A stretch of DNA of 5,839 bases from Treponema sp. (GTDB taxonomy: Bacteria; Spirochaetota; Spirochaetia; Treponematales; Breznakiellaceae). The stretch spans positions 1 through 5,839 of the forward strand of contig JAISEA010000080.1 in assembly GCA_031264475.1 (NCBI GenBank), written 5' to 3'. Both the position numbers and the translations under genes were made by a program. The notes beneath the pieces are model-generated. The model saw nothing but the letters and a program-made list of their open reading frames with translations. It ran no database searches and was not told the DNA's origin. Positions within the stretch are counted from its first letter, which is position 1. Each line of letters starts with the position of its first letter. Below are positions 1 to 4,870 of the stretch, piece after piece.

Positions 1-794
1 AGATGTTCCAAAGCATTGCTGTGTCGTCCTGAAGCGTAGTAAAAGAAACCAGAAGTTCGGTGAATCTTCTCGACATTGATGTTGTCGTAGCGATAAATAG
101 TTAAAAATCTGGATATTCCGTCAGTCTCAAGGATTCTTAACATGGAATTCCGCGCAAAAGCGCCGGAATCCCCCTGCCAGAGCGTATCAAGGGCGATTAT
201 TTCCTTGGAAATCTCCTCCATCTCAGTATAGTCACGCTTTGTTTTGAGAATATCAACTATTTTATAGAGAATCTCTATGTCAAACGCCTGATTTTCAAGG
301 TTGAACCTTTGTTCGTGAGCTTTTTTGTACTGTTTGAGAGCGAGAGTCAACTCGCCTTCGATACGGTAGACTTCGCCCAGCCAGTATTCGGCTTCTGGGT
401 AATTCTTCAAAGCGCCGATAGCTTTAAGCGCGTTGTTTGCGGAACCGCCCAGAGAATCTCGCGGCATCCGATAGTAAAGCTCTCTGAGCGCCCGCGCCGC
501 TTTATCAAGGTGGTTTTCTGTAATATATTTTTCCACGCCGTCAAGGGAATCACGCATCCGCCTCACCTCTTGGGTAGACAAAACCACTATTAAATCCTGC
601 TCCATCTGCTCGAACATAGCTTTTCTGTCCCGCTTTGCATCCTCAAACGCCATCAAAGCCTGTCCGTAAGCCCCATTCCGAAAAAATGTCTTCCCCTGCT
701 CCAGCAACCACCAATACGCCTTTTCCGCGCGTTGGGCAGACAACACGGAAAAAGGCAGGCAGACCATGACTAATATCACAAAAAATTTTCGCAT
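1..794 (-). CDS. Exported TPR-repeat protein, 3' end outside window
   Basis: The frame stays open from an ATG at 792-794 to the window's left edge (264 complete codons), so the C-terminus is missing. Residues 1-20 form a Sec signal peptide: basic MRK, a hydrophobic core, then SVLSA before Q21, a likely signal peptidase I site. The mature part is helical, with TPR-like segments at about 31-54 (GKTFFRNGAYGQALMAFEDA), 133-165 (PEAEYWLGEVYRIEGELTLAL and on) and 245-265 (SGFFYYASGRHSNALEH). TPR folds are protein-interaction scaffolds; a periplasmic place follows from the signal peptide. No catalytic motif is visible. A GAGG Shine-Dalgarno (802-805) lies 7 nt before the ATG and overlaps the ispG stop codon; the gap to ispG is 10 bp, so it is very probably the fifth gene of the operon. 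The exact partner or role cannot be read from the sequence. Confidence 0.85.
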   Translation of the reverse strand, partial: MRKFFVILVMVCLPFSVLSAQRAEKAYWWLLEQGKTFFRNGAYGQALMAFEDAKRDRKAMFEQMEQDLIVVLSTQEVRRMRDSLDGVEKYITENHLDKAARALRELYYRMPRDSLGGSANNALKAIGALKNYPEAEYWLGEVYRIEGELTLALKQYKKAHEQRFNLENQAFDIEILYKIVDILKTKRDYTEMEEISKEIIALDTLWQGDSGAFARNSMLRILETDGISRFLTIYRYDNINVEKIHRTSGFFYYASGRHSNALEH

Positions 795-804
795 ATAGCA
801 ACCT

Positions 805-1914
805 CTATAACTTTTCTAACTCTTCCGCAAACGCCGCGTCCGCGTCTGAAACAGCGACTGTCTTAACGATTTTGCCGCGTCTGAAGAGAACAACCTTGTC
901 CCCGGCTCCCGTTATGCCCAAATCCGCATGACGCGCTTCACCAGGACCGTTTACCACACAGCCCATGACGGCAACGGTCGCCGTCTTATGCTCCGCATAA
1001 AGACGGGTCATCCATCTCTGGGTGAAGCTGTGCGTGTCGAAGCTTGCGCGCCCGCATCGTGGACAAGACGTTATCGTAATGCCTTGCGGCTGTAGTCTTC
1101 GGCTTTCCGCCACAGCGTTGATGATCTCCCGCGCCGCAATTACCTCGTTCTCAACCGTATCGGACAGGGACACCCGCACCGTATCCCCAATGTTTTCGCT
1201 CAAGAGCGTAAACAAGGCTACGGCGTTCCTCACTGTACCCGCGACAAGAGGACCCGCCTCGGTAACGCCCACGTGAAGCGGGACGTCCGTTCTCTGCTTT
1301 AGCAGACGATTCGCCTTTATCGTATCGGCAATTCCAGAGGCTTTCACAGATACGAGCGCATTGAAGAACCGAAACGCTTCAAAGACAGCGAGTTCCCGTT
1401 CCGCTGCTTGGGTCAGCGCTTCGACACAGTCGATTTCACCGGCGTCCACCTTGAAGCGCAGATCATGGGGAAGACTACCCGCATTCACGCCGATTCGAAT
1501 AGGGACGCCTTTTGCATCCGCCTTTTCAAGCACCCGCTCAATGTTAGCTTTTTTACCTATGTTGCCCGGATTGATTCTGATTTTTGCGATGGGAAAGTCC
1601 AAACACCGCAAGGCTATACGGTAATCAAAGTGTATATCCGCAACCAAGGGCATGGAGACCATTTCCGCGAGCCGTCCCAGAACCTGAGCCGCTTCCAAAT
1701 CTGGTACCGCGAAACGCAACAGTCCGCAACCCATACGGGAAAGTCCTGCGATGCGGTCGATCAAGCCGCGTCCGGTCTCCCCTTCAACGTCGGTCGCGGT
1801 AAGCTTGTCTTTCCACATAGTTTGAATCACGGTGGGAACGCCTTTTCCCACAAAAACTTTGCCCTCGCCTCGTCCGCCAATTTTTATCGTCTCGCAAAAC
1901 CGCGTCATTTTCAT
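805..1914 (-). CDS. ispG: 4-hydroxy-3-methylbut-2-enyl diphosphate synthase IspG (GcpE)
   Basis: IspG is the [4Fe-4S] enzyme of the MEP isoprenoid pathway that reductively converts methylerythritol cyclodiphosphate (MEcPP) to HMBPP in the cytoplasm. The 369-residue protein matches the usual length of the short, two-domain bacterial form. The N-terminal TIM-barrel signatures are present: VADIHFDY (91-98), RINPGNIG (113-120), KASG (191-194) and HVGVTEAG (214-221), followed by GDTVRVSL (243-250). The cluster ligands are intact: C284 and C287 in SCPRCGR, C319 in GCVVNGPGEA, and E326. It should therefore be active. The start is ambiguous: Met1 (1912-1914) has an AAGG directly touching it and another 11 nt upstream, whereas Met3 (1906-1908) has AAGG (1915-1918) at an ideal 6 nt. 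The protein differs by only two residues. It follows the DUF192 gene by 13 bp. It indicates isoprenoid synthesis by MEP, as in Treponema, rather than the mevalonate route of Borrelia. Confidence 0.97.
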   Translation of the reverse strand: MKMTRFCETIKIGGRGEGKVFVGKGVPTVIQTMWKDKLTATDVEGETGRGLIDRIAGLSRMGCGLLRFAVPDLEAAQVLGRLAEMVSMPLVADIHFDYRIALRCLDFPIAKIRINPGNIGKKANIERVLEKADAKGVPIRIGVNAGSLPHDLRFKVDAGEIDCVEALTQAAERELAVFEAFRFFNALVSVKASGIADTIKANRLLKQRTDVPLHVGVTEAGPLVAGTVRNAVALFTLLSENIGDTVRVSLSDTVENEVIAAREIINAVAESRRLQPQGITITSCPRCGRASFDTHSFTQRWMTRLYAEHKTATVAVMGCVVNGPGEARHADLGITGAGDKVVLFRRGKIVKTVAVSDADAAFAEELEKL

Positions 1915-1927
1915 CCTTAAAATCGCC

Positions 1928-2389
1928 TTAATTAGGAACGGAAAGAATCATCGTATCGCCGATGTTTACTTTTGCCCGCGTAAACCATCCAAGCGGCGCC
2001 TCCAGCGCGTATCGGCAGGAACGGCTCGACCGTACCGAAGCGAGGCTTAACGGTTCCATGTCGTGGATTTCCACAATCCGTCCATCGCCAGCGATAAAGG
2101 CGATGGACAGGGGAATGTACGTGTTCTTCATCCAAAAAGAAAGGATTTGGTCTCGCTCAAAGACAAAGAGCATCCCCTTGCCGTCCGCGAGGGATTTCCG
2201 AAACATAAGTCCGCGTTGTCTTTCCTCTGTTGTTTCCGCGACCTCCGCGGCGAGACTCACATTCCCATCGGTCGTCTGTATCGTTATGGCGGTCGTCCTG
2301 AAGGACGGACGACCAGCGCAGGCAAGAAGAAAGAAGGAAACCAGCAAAAAAGAACGAATACCCATAACACGGCGAAACTCAAAATTCAT
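1928..2389 (-). CDS. DUF192-family lipoprotein
   Basis: This 153-residue protein starts with a basic n-region (R6, R7, R12), a hydrophobic stretch and LLAC at 21-24, a plausible lipobox that would lipidate C24 and anchor the protein to a membrane. The rest is a DUF192 domain: ERQRGLMFRKSL (56-67), GMLFVF (72-77), FWMKNTYIPLSIAFI (85-99), YALE (127-130) and IGDTM (143-147). DUF192 proteins are small beta-rich envelope proteins whose biochemical role is unsettled. Met1 is preferred over Met9 because GGAG (2397-2400) sits 7 nt upstream of Met1, whereas Met9 has no good ribosome site. Met1 gives an 11-bp overlap with the preceding gene, typical of translational coupling. It lies third in the operon, just before ispG. 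Family call is firm; lipidation is likely but spirochaetal lipoboxes are lax, so not certain. Confidence 0.9.
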   Translation of the reverse strand: MNFEFRRVMGIRSFLLVSFFLLACAGRPSFRTTAITIQTTDGNVSLAAEVAETTEERQRGLMFRKSLADGKGMLFVFERDQILSFWMKNTYIPLSIAFIAGDGRIVEIHDMEPLSLASVRSSRSCRYALEAPLGWFTRAKVNIGDTMILSVPN

Positions 2390-2933
2390 TCAGAAACTCC
2401 GCCTGCATTTCCAACTCTTCGTTCCGCGCGGTCGCCGCCTCGTCTAACATTTTGGTAAACACTTCTTTGTCAATGTATTGGATGAAGAGTGGGCGTTCCA
2501 AGGTAAGCCTCGTCTTTTCGTCCTCCCAAACGGCTTGTTTTGGGTCAAGAATCTTGGGTTCCCCGTATTTTCTGACGAGAGTCGTATACATCGAATAATA
2601 GTCAACTCTGCCTACATCCATAGTGAACGCCATAGCAAAGACTTTTTCATCCTTGATTTGAAAGAGCGCTCTCCGTATGAATGAGAAACCTGTCGTTGTC
2701 ACATAGTTTTCTGTACGCAAAGGGACAAACGAAATATCGCTTTCTTGAAAATTGAAAAGATCGTCTTGGGCGAGAGCATCTTTCAGTTCGGCAAGTCCCA
2801 TGCCCAGAGAAAAGGCGCGATAAGCGGAGGGAATGGGTGCCGGTTCCTCATTTGAGGATACTCCATCGGACGTGTTCTGAGCAAACACTTGAATAGAAAC
2901 AAACAGACAAAAGACAGAAAAAGCTTTTTTCAT
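2379..2933 (-). CDS. Exported protein of unknown function
   Basis: I do not recognise this 184-residue protein as a named family. Residues 1-18 are a clear signal peptide (MKKAFSVFCLFVSIQVFA, cleavage before Q19), then a low-complexity Ser/Glu/Pro linker to about residue 36. A compact domain follows: residues 40-50 (AFSLGMGLAEL) recall the start of small proteins in which a G-M/W-x-x-x-E turn opens a helix ending in LKDAL, and a central stretch with GRVDYYSMYTTLVRKYGEPK (about 108-127) has the 'Y..L..KYG.P' helix-turn typical of small periplasmic proteins of unknown role. No cysteine or metal cluster is conserved in it. The C-terminal 25 residues are acidic and helical. The AAGG ribosome site (2942-2945) lies 8 nt before the ATG, inside the end of the preceding gene, only 2 bp separate them, and its own stop overlaps the next start. 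It is very probably co-expressed with both neighbours. Confidence 0.85.
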   Translation of the reverse strand: MKKAFSVFCLFVSIQVFAQNTSDGVSSNEEPAPIPSAYRAFSLGMGLAELKDALAQDDLFNFQESDISFVPLRTENYVTTTGFSFIRRALFQIKDEKVFAMAFTMDVGRVDYYSMYTTLVRKYGEPKILDPKQAVWEDEKTRLTLERPLFIQYIDKEVFTKMLDEAATARNEELEMQAEFLNEF

Positions 2934-2935
2934 AA

Positions 2936-4177
2936 CTATCGCCTTAAAGAGGCACTTTTTGCCTCTCTCACCATCCGTTCCCGTCTCTGCATACGCCGAT
3001 AGGATTCGACTTCTTTCGCTATTTCCATAATATGCTGGACAAAGAATTTGTCGCCTTGTATTTGGATATTTTTATTTTCCAGAAGTTTTGCGATTATGTC
3101 CGTTATTTCATTAGTCGCGAGTCCCATCATGTTGGCCAATTCTTTTGGACCAAATTCAAAAGTATAAGCCCTTGTATCGTATACGTCCATTCTGTTTTTC
3201 TCAAGCTGGATGAGAAGTGCGTCATAGGCGCGTCCAACAGGGTCGTCTACGAGGGTGTTTGCGAGTTGCTTGTAGATAAGCCAGATACGTTCCGCAAGAA
3301 GAGTAGTTAGTCTTGCTATGATTTGCGGCTGGGTGGACACCATACGTTCGAAGTTCGCGCGGTTTACCGCCATGACGACACAGTTTTGGTAGGCTATGGC
3401 GCTGGCCGAACGGGGCTTTGACTCCAAAAGCGCCATCTCTCCGAATATATCGGTCTGTTTAAGCATCGCGAGAAGTACTTCTTTGTTGTCGACGATTTTA
3501 GTTATTTTGACGGAACCTTTTTGGATGATATAAAGCTCATCGCCCGGCTCGCACTCAGAAAATATCATAGCGTCCTTGGGGTACTCGCGAATGATTTCTC
3601 CGGGTGGAAAGTCCAACTTTGCGGATTGGGCGAACCGCGAAATTCTCGTCATTATGTCGCCGGCTTTGTCAAAATTTTCACCTTCAGGACAATATTTCCT
3701 GTAGCGGCTATAGGCGTAATAAGCCTGATTGTATTGTTTAAGCTTCGCGTAATAATTCGCCACATTGAAAAGATGGGATGCATCTTCAGCCGCTGTACTC
3801 TTGAGCGTAATGCGTGTGAGGGCTTCGTCCAGATAGCGCATACGCTTCGAGAACTGCATGATAATTTTCATGGCGATAGCCGCGCTATTGGTGATGAGTT
3901 GCGGAAATTGTTCCTTGAACACCGCGATAAGCGTTACATCGGTGAGCGCCTGCGCCGACTCGATGTGCGAATGTGAAGACATAGTTGAAACAACCCCGAA
4001 GAAATCCCCAGGACCCAAAATATTGCCGCCTTCCTCATGCACAACCTCTACTTCTTTTGAAATACGAATGTTTCCCTGTCGTATTATAAAGAAACGATCG
4101 GCAATTTGTTTATTGCCTTCAACCATTATAAAAGCGTCTTTCTTAAAATTAACAAACGTAAGCTGTAATCCAGCCAT
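2936..4177 (-). CDS. Double cyclic-nucleotide-binding domain protein with TPR-like linker and Crp-type winged helix
   Basis: This 413-residue protein has no signal peptide and should be cytoplasmic. Order: a first cNMP-binding fold (about 5-115); a helical TPR-like linker (about 133-182, with ASHLFNVANYYAKLKQYNQA); a second cNMP-binding fold (about 190-305); a Crp-type winged helix (about 310-382); and a very basic tail (394-413). The second fold has a good phosphate-binding cassette, FGEMALLESKPRSASAIA, with E247 and R256 matching the ligand-contacting Glu and Arg of CRP. The first fold lacks both (FFGVVSTMSSHSHIESA), so it probably does not bind cNMP in the usual way. In the helix-turn-helix (PKELANMMGLATNEITDIIAKL) CRP's base-contacting Arg180, Glu181 and Arg185 align with T355, N356 and D360. 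It is regulator-like, but its DNA target, if any, should differ from CRP's. AAGGGG (4183-4188), 5 nt before the ATG, is a strong ribosome site. First gene of the operon. Confidence 0.92.
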   Translation of the reverse strand: MAGLQLTFVNFKKDAFIMVEGNKQIADRFFIIRQGNIRISKEVEVVHEEGGNILGPGDFFGVVSTMSSHSHIESAQALTDVTLIAVFKEQFPQLITNSAAIAMKIIMQFSKRMRYLDEALTRITLKSTAAEDASHLFNVANYYAKLKQYNQAYYAYSRYRKYCPEGENFDKAGDIMTRISRFAQSAKLDFPPGEIIREYPKDAMIFSECEPGDELYIIQKGSVKITKIVDNKEVLLAMLKQTDIFGEMALLESKPRSASAIAYQNCVVMAVNRANFERMVSTQPQIIARLTTLLAERIWLIYKQLANTLVDDPVGRAYDALLIQLEKNRMDVYDTRAYTFEFGPKELANMMGLATNEITDIIAKLLENKNIQIQGDKFFVQHIMEIAKEVESYRRMQRRERMVREAKSASLRR

Positions 4178-4194
4178 AATATCCCCTTCGTTGT

Positions 4195-4224
4195 ATTATA
4201 TAGCCGATTGCCTTTTATTGTCAA
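4195..4224 (-). promoter_or_regulatory. Sigma70-type promoter of the five-gene operon
   Basis: On the minus strand a perfect TTGACA (4219-4224) and a perfect TATAAT (4195-4200) are separated by 18 bp, one more than optimal. The expected start point is about 4188-4189 (A or G), leaving a leader of only 11-12 nt that is little more than the AAGGGG ribosome site. It points directly at the double-cNMP-domain gene. Both boxes match consensus, so strong basal activity is likely; not experimentally shown. Confidence 0.85.
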
Positions 4225-4252
4225 CTTCTATTTTCAGAGAAGTTATTTTTGC

Positions 4253-4276
4253 TGTCCGGACAAAATATGTCTGACA
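4253..4276. promoter_or_regulatory. Paired TGTC/GACA dyads upstream of the operon promoter
   Basis: TGTCCGGACA (4253-4262) is a perfect 10-bp palindrome and TGTC-T-GACA (4268-4276) is a second dyad with the same half-sites; their centres are 14.5 bp apart. They sit at about -70 and -84 relative to the predicted start point, a usual position for an activator. The palindrome could equally be the hairpin part of the repeat described at 4258-4278. The regulator, if any, is unknown. Confidence 0.35.
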
Positions 4277-4278
4277 CC
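4258..4278 (-). repeat. GGTGYCAGA repeat, copy 1
   Basis: Read on the minus strand it starts GGTGTCAGACATATTTT and ends GTCC; with one gap it matches copy 2 at about 17 of 22 positions. The TGTCCGGACA palindrome follows directly and overlaps its last bases, giving a motif-plus-hairpin layout. Confidence 0.55.
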
Positions 4279-4370
4279 GAGAATAACAAATAGTATGAGC
4301 GTCGCCTAGCGTTTCGGATGTATGCGGCATTTTTGTCAGCCTCGATAAAGGATTTGTGAAACAAAAACCA

Positions 4371-4393
4371 GGGACGGAAAAACGTCTGGCACC
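4371..4393 (-). repeat. GGTGYCAGA repeat, copy 2
   Basis: On the minus strand it starts GGTGCCAGACGTTTTTC and continues to CGTCCC. It shares the GGTGYCAGAC head, the T-rich middle and the GTCC end with copy 1. Same orientation as copies 1 and 3. Confidence 0.55.
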
Positions 4394-4423
4394 ATATCGT
4401 CTTGAGCTTGTTGACGGCGCGGT

Positions 4424-4445
4424 CTCGGTCAAAACCTCTGACACC
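4424..4445 (-). repeat. GGTGYCAGA repeat, copy 3 (diverged)
   Basis: On the minus strand it starts GGTGTCAGAGGTTTTGACC. The head and T-tract match copies 1 and 2; the tail has drifted. It ends about 12 bp before the 21-bp array. Confidence 0.45.
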
Positions 4446-4457
4446 TCATCCGTGAAG

Positions 4458-4688
4458 TTGCGGGCTATAGCCGTAGACTTGCGGAGGGTAGCCGTAGACT
4501 TGCGGAGGGTAGCCGTGGATTTGCGGGAGGTGGCGTAGAAATTGCGGGAGGTCGCGGAGAAGTTGCGCGAGGTCGCGGAGAAGTTGCGCGAGCTGGCGGA
4601 GAAGTTGCGCGAGGTCGCGGAGAAGTTGCACGAGGTCGCGGAGAAGTTGCGCGAGCTGGCGCGGAAATTGCGCGAGCCATCGGGAAAG
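4458..4688. repeat. 21-bp tandem array, eleven units
   Basis: Eleven consecutive units of exactly 21 bp begin with TTG at 4458, 4479, 4500, 4521, 4542, 4563, 4584, 4605, 4626, 4647 and 4668. Units 1-3 are one subtype (TTGCGGAGGGTAGCC then GTAGAC or GTGGAT, unit 1 diverged), unit 4 is a hybrid, units 5-10 another (TTGCGCGAGGTCGC then GGAGAAG), and unit 11 is degenerate. Units 7 and 10 share a GTC-to-CTG double change. No indels occur. Read on the plus strand in the TTG frame each unit gives a heptad of the form LREVAEK, a model coiled coil, but unit 4 has TAG in place of GAG (4536-4538). On the minus strand the units read as SATSRNF or LLRDLAQ heptads in other frames. Many units also hold CGCG-AGGT-CGCG, able to form a 4-bp stem. 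Repeat call is certain; function is not known. Confidence 0.95.
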
Positions 4689-4704
4689 GCTCTCCAGAGC
4701 CCCG
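4681..4704. other. Small stem-loop beside the 21-bp array
   Basis: GGCTC (4688-4692) pairs with GAGCC (4697-4701) across a TCCA loop, and CGG (4681-4683) can pair with CCG (4702-4704) past a GAAA bulge. No T-run follows on either strand, so it is not a classic terminator. It marks the edge between the array and unique sequence. Confidence 0.4.
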
Positions 4705-4728
4705 ATACCATAAAGATACAGAAGGTTT

Positions 4729-4737
4729 ATTATAGCA
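4729..4737 (-). promoter_or_regulatory. Extended -10 promoter candidate reading into the array
   Basis: On the minus strand TGC-TATAAT is a full extended -10 element, which can work without a good -35 box. The best -35 at normal distance is poor (TTGGGA, 15 bp away). A transcript would start near 4722 and cross the 21-bp array towards the operon. No ribosome site precedes the ATG at 4709-4711, so a non-coding leader is more likely than a message for that frame. Confidence 0.35.
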
Positions 4738-4738
4738 A

Positions 4739-4829
4739 GGTGTCAATCATCCCAAGCATCCATAATCAGAGGGGTGTCAATCAACCCGATCATCTCATAA
4801 TCAGAAGAGTGCCAATCACCTCAAGCACA
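4739..4829 (+). repeat. 34-35 bp direct repeat, three copies
   Basis: Copies start at 4739, 4773 and 4808. The first two share GGTGTCAATCA, a CCC core and CATAATCAGA; the third is shorter and diverged (AGTGCCAATCACCTCAAGC). Copies abut without distinct spacers, so this is a short tandem repeat rather than a CRISPR array. Its GGTGTCA head is the same heptamer found in inverted orientation in the 4258-4445 repeats. Confidence 0.75.
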
Positions 4830-4870
4830 GAGTTAGTTTCGTGTATTGGGAAAATGTCTGTTGGAAAGGC

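Larger units (their letters stand above)
4178..4870. other. Repeat-rich intergenic region between ftsK and the operon
   Basis: About 690 bp without a convincing gene. From high to low coordinates it holds a 34-35 bp direct repeat in three copies, an extended -10 sequence, a small hairpin, a 21-bp tandem array of eleven units, three copies of a GGTGYCAGA element, two TGTC/GACA dyads and the operon promoter. I see no hairpin followed by a T-run that would end ftsK transcription. Long open frames cross the array on both strands because 21 is a multiple of three and the units rarely contain stops; they have no family resemblance and are treated as by-products. Confidence 0.8.

Noticed and set aside
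309..593. 94-codon plus-strand frame opposite the TPR gene
   Set aside because: The minus strand is open for 264 codons with a signal peptide, TPR segments and a good ribosome site; the plus frame has none of these.
1408..1920. 170-codon plus-strand frame opposite ispG
   Set aside because: Shadow of ispG, whose cluster and barrel motifs are complete; the antisense translation has no recognisable domain.
1962..2458. Two overlapping plus-strand frames opposite the DUF192 gene
   Set aside because: Basic, Arg/Ser/Pro-rich antisense products with no motif, opposite a gene with a clear family signature.
4411..4432. TTGAC-N12-GTCAA inverted repeat as an operator
   Set aside because: Arms of 5 bp with a 12-bp gap are expected by chance at this scale, it overlaps a GGTGYCAGA copy, and no promoter lies next to it.
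4542..4667. GAGAAG in most array units as FtsK/SpoIIIE guiding sites
   Set aside because: The B. subtilis site is GAGAAGGG; here GAGAAG is followed by TT, and guiding sites are spread over the chromosome rather than in tandem. Nearness to ftsK is weak evidence.
4196..4711. 171-codon minus-strand frame through the array (SATSRNF repeats)
   Set aside because: No ribosome site before its ATG, its end lies in the operon promoter (-10 box), the repeat part is open merely because units are 21 bp without stops, and the non-repeat part looks like no protein family.
4729..4746. TTGACA (4741-4746) plus TATAAT (4729-4734) as a standard promoter
   Set aside because: Only 6 bp separate the two boxes, far from the 16-18 bp needed; only the extended -10 reading remains plausible.
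4739..4829. CRISPR array
   Set aside because: Copies abut with no unique spacers, only three are present, and no cas gene is near.
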